From: UBA947 sp031550975
GTDB lineage: Bacteria > Cyanobacteriota > Vampirovibrionia > Gastranaerophilales > Gastranaerophilaceae
DNA: 64,000 bases
Direction: 5' to 3'
Assembly (NCBI GenBank): GCA_031550975.1
Contig: JAVBOC010000004.1
Coordinates: 1 to 64,000, forward strand
Positions 8,451-16,328 of the stretch are shown here, in pieces. The number at the start of each line of letters is the position of its first letter. The first letter of the stretch is position 1. The position numbers and the translations under genes were made by a program. The notes below the pieces were generated by a model. It saw nothing but the letters and a program-made list of their open reading frames with translations, had not been told where the DNA came from and did not search any database.

Positions 8451-9401
8451 TTGCTGGTTGAAAAAATCAATAAACTAAAAAAAGAAAAAAACGCCGTAAT
8501 TTTGGCTCACTGTTACCAAAATATTGAAGTAGACGAAGTAGCAGATTTTGTTGGTGATTCGCTGTATTTAAGCCAAAAAGCCGCTGAAACAGATGCCGAT
8601 ATTATTGTTTTTGCCGGGGTGTTTTTCATGGCACAGACCGCAAAAATTCTCTCCCCTGACAAAAAAGTTCTTCTTCCGCGCATGGAATCAGGTTGTTTGA
8701 TGGCTGATATGATAAATTTAGAACAATTGCGCGAATTTAAATCCAAACACCCTGGATTGCCTGTGGTTTGCTATATAAATTCAACGGCTGAAGTGAAATC
8801 CGAATGTGATATTTGCTGCACAAGCTCTAATGCGATTCGGGTTGTTAAAAGCCTCAACGCTCCAAAAGTTCTGTTCTGCCCTGATACCTACCTTGGTAAA
8901 TGGGTTGAAACCCAGCTCGACGGGGTGGAAGTCATAACCTACCCGGGATTCTGTCCAACGCACTTGAGAATTCGCCCGGAAGATATTACTTCAGCGCGCA
9001 AAGAGCATCCCGACGCGCTTGTCTTAGCGCACCCTGAATGCCACAAAGAAGTTTTAACGTTGGTTGATTTTGTCGGAAGCACCTCGCAAATTATGGATTT
9101 TGCGATAAAAAGTCCTGAGAAAAAATTTATTATCGCAACAGAAAAAGGCGTTGTTGACCGTTTGCAGCGTGATAACTCCCAACCAATAACTTCGGGTCAA
9201 ACAAACATCTGCAAAGAAACTAAAAAACCGGAAAAAGAATTTATTTTAATTAAAGAAGACATCATTTGTCCGAACATGAAATGGCATACGCTGGCTGATA
9301 TTTATAACGCACTTGCCTGCGAAGAACACGAAATCACCGTCAATCCTGAGATTGCCGCAAAAGCAGTCGGCAGCATTGAACGGATGTTGGAGGCATCATG
9401 A
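8451..9401 (+). CDS. nadA: Quinolinate synthase A
   Basis: Condenses iminoaspartate with dihydroxyacetone phosphate to quinolinate for NAD synthesis, using a 4Fe-4S cluster. The 316 residues carry the three conserved cluster cysteines, C82 (ESGCLMAD), C168 (YPGFCPTH) and C273 (CPNMKWHTL). The start is TTG, because the nearby ATG at 8438 runs into a stop after seven codons; GGAG lies 7 nt upstream. nadB and nadC are not in this window. The stop overlaps the rlmB start (ATGA), so the two are probably co-translated. Confidence 0.95.
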   Translation: MLVEKINKLKKEKNAVILAHCYQNIEVDEVADFVGDSLYLSQKAAETDADIIVFAGVFFMAQTAKILSPDKKVLLPRMESGCLMADMINLEQLREFKSKHPGLPVVCYINSTAEVKSECDICCTSSNAIRVVKSLNAPKVLFCPDTYLGKWVETQLDGVEVITYPGFCPTHLRIRPEDITSARKEHPDALVLAHPECHKEVLTLVDFVGSTSQIMDFAIKSPEKKFIIATEKGVVDRLQRDNSQPITSGQTNICKETKKPEKEFILIKEDIICPNMKWHTLADIYNALACEEHEITVNPEIAAKAVGSIERMLEAS

Positions 9402-10174
9402 AAGAGACTAGAGACAAGGGACTAGAGACTAGCAGCCCCTCAACCGATATTGTCTATGGAAAAAACTCCGTCCACGAAGCACTCACTTCAGGCCGTGAAA
9501 TCAACAAAATCATTATCTCAAAAGGGATTCATGGGGATACAAAATTAGATAAAATCATTGAACTTGCTAAACAAAACGGCGTTGTCTTTCAATTCGCCGC
9601 TAAAGAAAAATTTCTTCAATACCGCGAATTCAACCATCAAGGCGTTATAGCCTACGTTGCTCCTATAAAATACGGTGACTTAGATGATTTTCTGTCGAAA
9701 AAACACGAAAATGCTTCTTTGGTAATTTTGGACGGCGTCGAAGATCCGCACAATTTTGGCGCAATAATCAGAACATGTGTTTGTGCAGGAGTTTCGGGGA
9801 TAATAATCCCGTCACACAGAAACGCCCAAGTTAACGCTATTGTTGAAAAAACGAGCGCAGGCGCAGTCAACCACATTCCAATCATAAAAGTCAATAGCCT
9901 TGTTAACGCGGTTCAAAAATTAAAAAACTCAGACTGGTGGATAATTGCCGCCGACGCAAGTGCGAAAGATAATTACTATAACATAGATTATCGCAATATG
10001 AATTTTGCGCTAATCATGGGCGCCGAGCATGCAGGAGTCTCAAAGTCGCTTTTAAAACAAGCTGATTTCGTTGCAAAAATCCCGATGCTTAACGAGTTCA
10101 ATTCTCTTAATGTCTCCAACGCCGCTGCTATCATTATATTTGAGAGCGTAAGACAAAAACTAAGTGAATTGTAA
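9398..10174 (+). CDS. rlmB: 23S rRNA (guanosine-2'-O)-methyltransferase RlmB / TrmH family
   Basis: 258 residues. A substrate-binding N-terminal domain (YGKNSVHEAL) is followed by the SPOUT knot with motif 1 NFGAIIRTC, motif 2 IMGAEHAGVS and motif 3 NSLNVSNAAAI. The family methylates a ribose in 23S rRNA; the exact site cannot be told from sequence. The ATGA overlap couples it to nadA. The first 15 residues (KETRDKGLETS) come from an in-frame heptamer repeat, and the stop codon itself lies in a second heptamer array, so both ends of the gene are repeat-derived. Confidence 0.92.
   Translation: MKETRDKGLETSSPSTDIVYGKNSVHEALTSGREINKIIISKGIHGDTKLDKIIELAKQNGVVFQFAAKEKFLQYREFNHQGVIAYVAPIKYGDLDDFLSKKHENASLVILDGVEDPHNFGAIIRTCVCAGVSGIIIPSHRNAQVNAIVEKTSAGAVNHIPIIKVNSLVNAVQKLKNSDWWIIAADASAKDNYYNIDYRNMNFALIMGAEHAGVSKSLLKQADFVAKIPMLNEFNSLNVSNAAAIIIFESVRQKLSEL
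9404..9432. repeat. GGGACTA heptamer array (H2) in rlmB
   Basis: Four units of the GGGACTA/GAGACTA type in the 5' end of rlmB, encoding ETRDKGLETS. Same family at 13770, 25708, 31376, 35360, 51881 and 58981. Confidence 0.75.
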
Positions 10175-10253
10175 ATAGTGAATAGTGAATAGACCAACAA
10201 AAATAAAAATTAATGCGAAGCATTTGAAGCACCCTTCACAATTCACTATTCAC
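10164..10253. repeat. GTGAATA heptamer hairpin (H1) at the rlmB 3' end
   Basis: GTGAATT, GTAAATA, GTGAATA, GTGAATA, then a spacer containing AATGCGAAGCATT, then the complementary array ending near 10253. It contains the last codons and the TAA of rlmB. Confidence 0.8.
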
Positions 10254-10271
10254 CCAAAAATATGTTATGAT

Positions 10272-10425
10272 AAAACGAGCGAGACAAATAGAAAATTTAT
10301 TTTAAAAACAAAGGAGCGAACAAGACGAAAAGTTTACTTTAAGTCTGTGAGCGAGGAGGTTTTTAAATCCGAAGGATTTCATATTTGCGAGCGAGAGTAC
10401 CACAAGGCGAAGCCTTATAATATAA
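10272..10425. repeat. GAGCGAN-linked palindromes upstream of the sigma factor gene
   Basis: A chain of short GAGCGAG/GAGCGAAC/GAGCGAGG words separated by different small palindromes: AAATAGAAAATTTATTTT, GACGAAAAGTTTACTTTAAGTC, AAATCCGAAGGATTTC and AAGGCGAAGCCTT. It fills the leader of the sigma factor gene. No known riboswitch is recognised. Confidence 0.5.
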
Positions 10426-10440
10426 CCCAAGGACTAAAAA

Positions 10441-11439
10441 ATGACAAAAAAAACAGAAAAATATACTCTTGATGAAATATCAGATGAAAATATAGATTTC
10501 AGCCAAATTCAGCCCGAAGAAGATGAAGATGATAACGTCTTGGAATCTGTTGAAGACCCTAAAATTCAAGAGAGTTTAACCACCGTAAACTCCGATGACA
10601 GCGTGCGGATTTACCTGCAACAAATCGGTAAAATTCCTTTGTTATCAGGCGAAGAAGAACTTGAACTCGCTAAAAAAACGTTTGATGATAAAGACGAGTT
10701 TTCAAAAAACCTTTTGGTTAACGCAAACCTAAGACTCGTTGTAAGTATCGCGAAAAAATATATCGGCCGCGGATTATCCTTCCTTGACCTTATTCAAGAG
10801 GGTAATTTGGGGTTAATCAAGGCTGCCGGACGTTTTGATTACACAAAAGGCTACAAGTTTTCGACTTATGCGACCTGGTGGATTCAACAGTCAATAACCC
10901 GCGCAATTGCTGATAAAGCGCGTATTATTCGTCTTCCAATCCACATGATTGAATCATTGGGCAGAATTCGCCGCGCAACAATTGATCTTACAACAGAACT
11001 CGGCAGAAACCCTACCAAGCAGGAAATCGCTTACAGGTTGGGCGTTCCGGTGAGTAAATTAAGTTCAATTGTTAAATCAGCACAATCAACAATAAGCATG
11101 GAAACTCCTGCAAATTCGTCTGAAGATTCCTCGAAAATCGCTGATTTTATTATCGACGAGTCTTCTGTTGCGCCTGACAGCCGTGTTTCACAGGAAAACC
11201 TTTTTGACGATATCAGAAAAATGCTCAACCAATTGAGCCCGAAAGAACGTGATGTTTTGATTTTACGTTATGGCTTGGATAACAACGGCGCGAAGAAAAC
11301 TCTTGATGAAATCGGCACACAATACGGCGTTTCACGCGAACGTATCCGTCAGATTGAAAACCGTGCGATTGCAAAACTCAAAAAACTTTGCAAGAACAAG
11401 AAACTTTCCGTCGGGCTCAAAAACTACTTCGGCGCTTAG
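10441..11439 (+). CDS. rpoD: RNA polymerase primary sigma factor (sigma-70, RpoD/SigA type)
   Basis: 332 residues, the short form typical of cyanobacterial group 1/2 sigma factors. Region 1.2 starts at about 53 (DSVRIYLQQIGKIPLLS). Region 2 has RLVVSIAKKYIGRGL and LIQEGNLGLIKA, with FDYTKGYKFSTYATWWI for -10 recognition. Regions 3 and 4 follow, the latter with RYGL and the helix-turn-helix GVSRERIRQIENRAIAKLK. An acidic N-terminus replaces region 1.1. It should direct the extended -10 promoters seen in this window. AAGGA precedes the ATG. It could be a group 2 rather than the main sigma factor; only one is in view. Confidence 0.9.
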   Translation: MTKKTEKYTLDEISDENIDFSQIQPEEDEDDNVLESVEDPKIQESLTTVNSDDSVRIYLQQIGKIPLLSGEEELELAKKTFDDKDEFSKNLLVNANLRLVVSIAKKYIGRGLSFLDLIQEGNLGLIKAAGRFDYTKGYKFSTYATWWIQQSITRAIADKARIIRLPIHMIESLGRIRRATIDLTTELGRNPTKQEIAYRLGVPVSKLSSIVKSAQSTISMETPANSSEDSSKIADFIIDESSVAPDSRVSQENLFDDIRKMLNQLSPKERDVLILRYGLDNNGAKKTLDEIGTQYGVSRERIRQIENRAIAKLKKLCKNKKLSVGLKNYFGA

Positions 11440-11451
11440 CAAATCTACGTC

Positions 11452-11480
11452 TTGACTTATTTTGTATGGAATCATATAAT
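11452..11480 (+). promoter_or_regulatory. Promoter of the pilin-like gene at 11502
   Basis: TTGACT (11452-11457), 17 nt spacer, TATAAT (11475-11480). The leader is about 15-20 nt and holds GGAGA. This is the closest match to a full consensus promoter in the window. Confidence 0.75.
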
Positions 11481-11501
11481 CAGCAAAGAACTGGAGATTA
11501 T

Positions 11502-12128
11502 ATGAAAAGGCATACTTTGACTCAAGAGGGATTTACTTTAGCAGAAGTCTTGATTGTTTTGGCAGTTATCGGCGTTATCGCAGCTTTGACGATACCGACA
11601 TTGATGTCGGAATGGCAGAGCAGAGCCAATGCAACAAAGCTAAGGAAATTCTACTCTATAACAGCACAAGCCCTTGACCTTGCAAAGGTTAAACAGGGAA
11701 ATTTAGATACTCTTGATTGGGGTGGTGCCGGAAGAGGCGGAAATGGTGCCGCATTGCTGGCTTGGTTTAACTCGACCTTTGGCGCACAGATGAAAATTAT
11801 CGAAAGCAGATCAAACGAGAACGCCATTTGGTACAAGACGGCAGATGGCATGTCAGTATTTTTGGATGATTTTAATATTGATAGCACGTATGGCATAAAC
11901 ACCACCGACACTTACGCCTGGTATTTCTATGTTGATGTTAACGGAAATGATCCGACCATCGCTGTAAACCCACAACTTGTAGGCAAAAGCCAATTCGCAT
12001 TCATCTATACAAATGACCGAGGCCTCCTCCCATCAGGAGCGGATAATTCAAGCGACTGTGATTCAAACGAACATTCTTATGCTTGCACAGCCCGCGTGCT
12101 TGAAAAAGGCACAACAAAGCTTGATTAG
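11502..12128 (+). CDS. Type IV pilin-like (prepilin-type) protein
   Basis: 208 residues from the ATG at 11502, chosen because the promoter lies directly upstream and GGAGA precedes it; the open frame reaches back to 11388 inside the sigma factor gene. The leader MKRHTLTQEGFTLAEVLI has the GFTLAE prepilin site and a hydrophobic helix to about residue 35 (VIGVIAALTIPTLM). The remainder is a globular head with DVNG, and NDRGLLPSGADNSSDCDSNE near the end. Pilins of this kind are numerous in the Gastranaerophilales. It converges on the Gly-rich gene with a 17-nt gap. Confidence 0.88.
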   Translation: MKRHTLTQEGFTLAEVLIVLAVIGVIAALTIPTLMSEWQSRANATKLRKFYSITAQALDLAKVKQGNLDTLDWGGAGRGGNGAALLAWFNSTFGAQMKIIESRSNENAIWYKTADGMSVFLDDFNIDSTYGINTTDTYAWYFYVDVNGNDPTIAVNPQLVGKSQFAFIYTNDRGLLPSGADNSSDCDSNEHSYACTARVLEKGTTKLD

Positions 12129-12145
12129 TTGACTGTTTATTATTC

Positions 12146-13576
12146 CTACAACTCGTCCGTTTGCTCACCGCATATACAGTCGCTGTTGCCTTCTTCGTCG
12201 AAGTTGCACCAGATTGAATACTGATCGTCAGCGGTGCATTTGTTTACTTCTTGAACATCGCTTATGTTATGTATGTTTAAGTCTTCATTTGCCTCTGCGT
12301 ATTCTTCGGTGAAGTTATTGAGGTTGACCGCCTGTCCGCGCAAACCTTCATTTCCGCCGTAATAATTGTAATTTACGTTGTAGATTGGCTCGCGGTAAGG
12401 ATAATATGAATAGTAAGAAGGGTAATAGGCATAGAATGGCGAATAGTATGAGTAATATGGAGAATAACCATAATATGGTAAACCAAAGCTTAAGTAAGTA
12501 TTTCCATAACCCCAGGACCACCCAAAACCAAGCCCCAGGCCAAGACCAAATGAGATTCTAGAATATGGTCTGTAATATGAGCCATAGTAAGGTCTGTAAT
12601 AGTTTGTTCGGGCATAGTTGTTCACAACAACTGTTGGACGCGGGTTAATATGGTTTCTGTTATAGCCCGGTCTGTTGTGATTTACAGGACGGGTGCCGCC
12701 TTGCCAATTGCCTCTGTTATCTCTGTTGCCGTAATTGCCGCGATGTCCGCGATTGTAACCGCCGTTCATAACTGCATCGCGAATTGAACTATTGTGGCTG
12801 TTTGTATATCTGCCGCTGTAACGAGTGTTACTATATCCGCTTCTTGAGCCGCCATTAGAAGACTGGCCGCCGAAATTTGCAGGTCTTGTTTGTCCGCCAC
12901 TTTGCATGCCGGGTCTTTGAGATCCCACTGATCCACCCGAAAAGTTTGATGGTCTTGAATAGTTCCCGGAACCGCCTCTTATAACAGAAGAAGGTCTGGA
13001 ATCGGTCGGAGTTGTGCCAAAGATTCTGCTATCTGATCCGCCGGAATAGTTAGGTCTTGAATAGCCGCCGTAGGATCTGCCATATGAAGGTCTGGTCGCA
13101 GACGGACTGCTTGAAGTTGATGGTCTGGAACCCATGCCTGAATTTCCGCCAAAAGAACTGCCCGAATTACCGCCTGAGGGTCTTGAATAGCCAAAGCTTG
13201 ATGAACTTCCGCCATAACTGCGCGAACCGCCGCTGTATGAACCACCGGAACTGCCGCCGCTGTATGAGCGTGAACCTCCACCGCTATAACTTCTGCCCCC
13301 GGAACTTCCTCCACTGTACGAACGACCGCCGGAATAGCTTCCGCCACCCATGCCACGACTGCCGCTATAGCCTCCTGAGCCGCCGGAATATCCGCCGCGG
13401 CTTCCACCACCTGAATAACCTCCGCCGGAGTGTCCGCCACCACCAGAGTAACCGCCACCGCCGGAACGTCCGCCACCGCCGTGGCCTCCGCCGCCGTGAC
13501 CGCCACCCGGTGCTGCGTAAACCGTTGTTACAGCAAGGAAACCTAACACCAACAATAAGCTTAAAATCTTTTTCAT
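12146..13576 (-). CDS. Secreted Gly/Ser/Tyr-rich low-complexity protein
   Basis: 476 residues. A signal peptide (MKKILSLLLVLGFLAV..AYA-type cut near residue 21) leads to about 150 residues of GGGYSGG/RSYSGGS repeats, then an Asn/Arg/Pro-rich stretch, then a Tyr-rich stretch (about 330-395: YYRPYYG, YSPYYSYYSP). The last 70 residues are acidic with CTADDQYSIWC and CICGEQ, a likely disulphide-held tail. Composition is like surface or wall-associated proteins, or amyloid- or adhesive-type matrix proteins; function unknown. GTAGGAGA lies before the ATG. The repeats make long false reading frames in the other frames. Confidence 0.85.
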   Translation of the reverse strand: MKKILSLLLVLGFLAVTTVYAAPGGGHGGGGHGGGGRSGGGGYSGGGGHSGGGYSGGGSRGGYSGGSGGYSGSRGMGGGSYSGGRSYSGGSSGGRSYSGGGSRSYSGGSSGGSYSGGSRSYGGSSSSFGYSRPSGGNSGSSFGGNSGMGSRPSTSSSPSATRPSYGRSYGGYSRPNYSGGSDSRIFGTTPTDSRPSSVIRGGSGNYSRPSNFSGGSVGSQRPGMQSGGQTRPANFGGQSSNGGSRSGYSNTRYSGRYTNSHNSSIRDAVMNGGYNRGHRGNYGNRDNRGNWQGGTRPVNHNRPGYNRNHINPRPTVVVNNYARTNYYRPYYGSYYRPYSRISFGLGLGLGFGWSWGYGNTYLSFGLPYYGYSPYYSYYSPFYAYYPSYYSYYPYREPIYNVNYNYYGGNEGLRGQAVNLNNFTEEYAEANEDLNIHNISDVQEVNKCTADDQYSIWCNFDEEGNSDCICGEQTDEL

Positions 13577-13593
13577 TCACTTCTCCTACTACA

Positions 13594-13607
13594 ATTATAA
13601 TATTATA
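13594..13607 (-). promoter_or_regulatory. -10 boxes of the Gly-rich gene
   Basis: Two overlapping TATAAT hexamers on the minus strand (13607-13602 and 13599-13594), 18-26 nt upstream of the ATG at 13576. Confidence 0.4.
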
Positions 13608-13724
13608 TAGCATAACTATAACGAAATACGAAAAGCAAAGTTCATTTTATTAAAAGTTTACATAAATAGTCATTGCAAGGGAGCGCTCGCAACCGTAGCA
13701 ATCCAAAAAACCATGGTTTTTGCA

Positions 13725-13759
13725 ATAAAAAGGCGCCGAGGATAAAATCCTCGGCGCCT
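13725..13759 (-). terminator. Rho-independent terminator of ispH-rpsA
   Basis: Minus strand: a perfect 12-bp stem AGGCGCCGAGGA / TCCTCGGCGCCT with a 5-nt loop, followed by TTTTT. Confidence 0.85.
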
Positions 13760-13769
13760 AATATCAACA

Positions 13770-13801
13770 CTAGTTCCTAATCTCTAGTCCCTAGTTCCTA
13801 C
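13770..13801. repeat. GGGACTA heptamer array (H2)
   Basis: Reverse-oriented units (TAGTTCC, TAATCTC, TAGTCCC, TAGTTCC) between the terminator and the 3' end of rpsA; the array touches the rpsA stop codon. Confidence 0.7.
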
Positions 13802-14859
13802 TTAACTATATCTCTTGTGCTCAAAGCGATTCTGTGCTCTTGCGGAGTGAATTTTTTAATCAAAACTTCTACGCTGTCGCCAACTTTGAACTCATTGAAT
13901 GGGTTGATGCTTTCGCCAGCCATCTCAGCAACCGGTAAAAGTGCTTCAACACCAGGGAAGATATTAATAAACGCACCGAAAGTGGTTACTTTATTAACTG
14001 TTCCTGTAATTACCTGACCTTCTTTGAATTCGCCTTCAATTTGCTGCCAAGGATCTTCGCCCATTCTTTTTAAACTTAAAGAAATTCTCTTTAATTCTGT
14101 ATCGATTTTAATAATCTTAACTTCAAGAGTTTCGCCCAACGCAATAACATCAGATGGGTGTTTAATTCTTGACCAAGAAATTTCAGAAATCGGCAACAAG
14201 CCGTCGATGCCGTTGATGTCAACGAACGCACCGAAGTCAGCGATTCTGACAACTTCACCTTTAACCACTTGATCTTCTGTAAGGTTTGAAAGAACACCGT
14301 CAACCACTTGGTCGCGTTGCTCTTCTGCTGCTTGTCTTTGAGAAAGAATTAATTTATTTTTCTTAGGATCAGCTTCAAGAACTTTAACCTCGATTTTTGT
14401 GTTGATAAGGCTCTCAGACGGGCTGCCTGTACGCATTTGGCTTGACGGGATGAAACCTTTCAAGTCTGCAACGTCAACCAATACGCCGCCTTTAACTGTT
14501 GAAACAACTTTCGCAAGGATTGTGTCGCCTTGGATTTTAGCGTCGTTAAGTTGTGCCCAAGCTTGAGCAAATGCAAGTCTTTTCAATGATAATTGCATTG
14601 CATTATCATCATTTTCTTCTCTTAAAACGTAGAATTCTTTTACGTCGCCAACTTCGACTGTATCAGCGCCTTCTACGCTTGAGATTTCTCTTGATGGCAA
14701 GAAAGCCTCAGTTTTAGCGCCTTTTATGCTAACTAAAAAACCTTCGTTTTCTTTACGGATTACTGTACCTTCCACGATGTCAGCCACCGCGTAAGATTTT
14801 GCGAACGACTCTTCTAAGAGTCTGATAAATTCGTCTTGTTCTGTCATTGTTGTTGTCAT
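13798..14859 (-). CDS. rpsA: S1 RNA-binding protein, ribosomal protein S1
   Basis: About 353 residues with four S1 domains: the first near residue 25 (GTVIRKENEGFLVSIKG), the second near 110 (AKVVSTVKGGVLVDV), the third near 200 (GEVVRIADFGAFVDI) and the fourth near 285 (GTVNKVTTFGAFINI). This is the short S1 seen outside Proteobacteria. It helps mRNA bind the 30S subunit. Three ATGs lie close together (14868, 14859, 14847); I chose 14859 because the GGAG is then 10 nt upstream instead of touching the codon. It overlaps the 3' end of ispH, an arrangement related to the IspH-S1 fusions of clostridia. Confidence 0.92.
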   Translation of the reverse strand: MTTTMTEQDEFIRLLEESFAKSYAVADIVEGTVIRKENEGFLVSIKGAKTEAFLPSREISSVEGADTVEVGDVKEFYVLREENDDNAMQLSLKRLAFAQAWAQLNDAKIQGDTILAKVVSTVKGGVLVDVADLKGFIPSSQMRTGSPSESLINTKIEVKVLEADPKKNKLILSQRQAAEEQRDQVVDGVLSNLTEDQVVKGEVVRIADFGAFVDINGIDGLLPISEISWSRIKHPSDVIALGETLEVKIIKIDTELKRISLSLKRMGEDPWQQIEGEFKEGQVITGTVNKVTTFGAFINIFPGVEALLPVAEMAGESINPFNEFKVGDSVEVLIKKFTPQEHRIALSTRDIVK

Positions 14860-15761
14860 TTGTTCCATTCTCCTTTTATTTTTGTAATAACTTTTTCTAT
14901 AATCTCCTGCGGCGCTGATGCTCCGGCAGTTACAGCGATGTTTTGAGTGTCTGCGATTAGTTGCGCATACCCGTCAAGTTCGCTGTCGTTTTCAATGTGA
15001 ATTGTCTTGGTGATATCGTTTAAAATTTCTGCTAAGTGTGTCGTGTTTGCGCTTTTTCGAGAACCCACAACAATCATTAAATCACTGTTTTGAGCCAACT
15101 CTTGCGCTTCAGCCTGACGCTTGGAAGTGCTTGAGCAAATTGTATTTGCAACCTCCAATTCATCCACAATAGTTTTTAAATAATCAACTACCGCTTCTAA
15201 CGCACAAAGTCTTTGCGTAGTTTGAACTACAACACCCACTTTACCATGCGCTTTAATTTCGTTTTCATGAAGTTTCAATTGCTCCGCGCTGCCTGCAACC
15301 GCGACTTTATCGCTATGCGCTAAAACATTTGCCTTAATCGCCACGACTTCAGGGTGTTCGGATTTACCCACAATCACCACAAAATAACCGTCTTGCGCCA
15401 ATGCAACGGCTTTTTTCTGAACCTTTTTAACATCAGGACAGGTTAAGTCGACAACTTCAAACCCTGCCTGTTCAATTTGCGCGATAACTTCAGGCGCCTC
15501 GCCATGGCTGCGGATAATGCAGACCGGTTGAACAGTTGAACGGTTTAACGGTTGAATGGTTGAAATATCTTCAATCGTCTTTATTCCAAGGCGTTCAAGC
15601 TCCTGGATAACATCCGTGTTATGGATTAATTCACCCAACACAAAAACATCCCGGTTTGGGTTTTCAGCTTTTAGCTTTTTTGCGGTTTCAACGGCTCTTT
15701 TAACCCCGTAACAAAATCCCGCGTGCTTGGCTAATGTAATATTGGTGTGCTTTTCCGGCAA
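14856..15761 (-). CDS. ispH: 4-hydroxy-3-methylbut-2-enyl diphosphate reductase
   Basis: Last step of the MEP isoprenoid pathway; a 4Fe-4S enzyme. The 301 residues have the cluster cysteines in HAGFCYGVKRA, DLTCPDVKK and TICSSTSKRQ, plus the SHG substrate motif. The start is an isolated TTG at 15761 with a weak purine-rich site; the frame is open upstream, so the start is uncertain. Residues about 66-78 (IQPLNRSTVQPVC) are encoded by an in-frame octamer array, in a loop between the first and second cysteine regions. ispD of the same pathway is at 26727. Confidence 0.93.
   Translation of the reverse strand: MPEKHTNITLAKHAGFCYGVKRAVETAKKLKAENPNRDVFVLGELIHNTDVIQELERLGIKTIEDISTIQPLNRSTVQPVCIIRSHGEAPEVIAQIEQAGFEVVDLTCPDVKKVQKKAVALAQDGYFVVIVGKSEHPEVVAIKANVLAHSDKVAVAGSAEQLKLHENEIKAHGKVGVVVQTTQRLCALEAVVDYLKTIVDELEVANTICSSTSKRQAEAQELAQNSDLMIVVGSRKSANTTHLAEILNDITKTIHIENDSELDGYAQLIADTQNIAVTAGASAPQEIIEKVITKIKGEWNK
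15526..15564. repeat. AACCATTC octamer array (O1) inside ispH
   Basis: Four to five degenerate 8-nt units; on the coding (minus) strand they read as AACCATTC/AACCGTTC, with no stop in frame. Confidence 0.8.
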
Positions 15762-15848
15762 TATTAAAAAATCTTCTTTCGTAGAACTCGCGCAAATAAA
15801 TTCACGCTGTAAATTGATTTAAACCCAAACATATTATAAAATCAACCC

Positions 15849-15877
15849 TTGCAGCATTACAAAAAATAACTTATAAT
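15849..15877 (+). promoter_or_regulatory. Promoter of the gene at 15884, leaderless layout
   Basis: TTGCAG (15849-15854), 17 nt spacer, TATAAT (15872-15877), then 6 nt to the ATG. There is no room for a ribosome site. Confidence 0.65.
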
Positions 15878-15883
15878 AACGGA

Positions 15884-16321
15884 ATGAAAAAAGCTTTAGT
15901 TTTAATAATATTATTTTTAACCGCAGGCGCTGCGTTTGCGAAATATAAAACACCTATTATACAAGAGTATAACGAGCGCACAGCCAAAACTTTTGTCAAA
16001 AAATTTGAAGCCTGCAAACCTTACGAACTTAAAGTCAAAGAGATTCCGTTCAATTCAAAGTATTTTTTCAATGTGGCTTATTATAAAATAATCGGCGAAA
16101 AGGACGGTCTGTGCGAATACAATATGTGGATTTATCACGCGCGAACCTCCGTCGGGCACAGCTCAACTCAAGTATGCCGGGTTCCACAAGAAATGCTAAA
16201 GCCAATGAGCAAAAAAATGCTTGAGGAGTTAAATAACCCCAATCATTTCGGCTTCATTCTAAGACAATATTTCGACAACAACCGCGAAACACGTTGTCAT
16301 TTTAAGAATGCTGAGAAATAA
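15884..16321 (+). CDS. Small secreted hypothetical protein
   Basis: 145 residues. A clean signal peptide (MKKALVLIILFLTAGAAFA, cut after about residue 19) precedes a basic domain of about 125 residues with four cysteines (ACKPY, GLCEYN, QVCRV, TRCHF), which could form two disulphides. No family recognised. Its promoter predicts a leaderless mRNA. It stands alone, convergent with the coiled-coil gene that ends at 16329. Confidence 0.75.
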   Translation: MKKALVLIILFLTAGAAFAKYKTPIIQEYNERTAKTFVKKFEACKPYELKVKEIPFNSKYFFNVAYYKIIGEKDGLCEYNMWIYHARTSVGHSSTQVCRVPQEMLKPMSKKMLEELNNPNHFGFILRQYFDNNRETRCHFKNAEK

Positions 16322-16328
16322 CCAAACC

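Noticed and set aside
10272..10425. Riboswitch in the sigma factor leader
   Set aside because: I could match no known aptamer; the region is better described as linked palindromes.
10185..10472. 95-residue plus-strand frame before the sigma factor gene
   Set aside because: Made of repeat and palindromic sequence and overlaps the sigma factor start.
12979..13506. 175-residue frame on the minus strand
   Set aside because: It is the Ala/Val-rich shadow of the GGY/GGS repeats of the 12146-13576 gene in another frame, with no start signal.
13057..13653. 198-residue frame on the plus strand
   Set aside because: Arg/Asn/His-rich shadow of the same repeats on the opposite strand.
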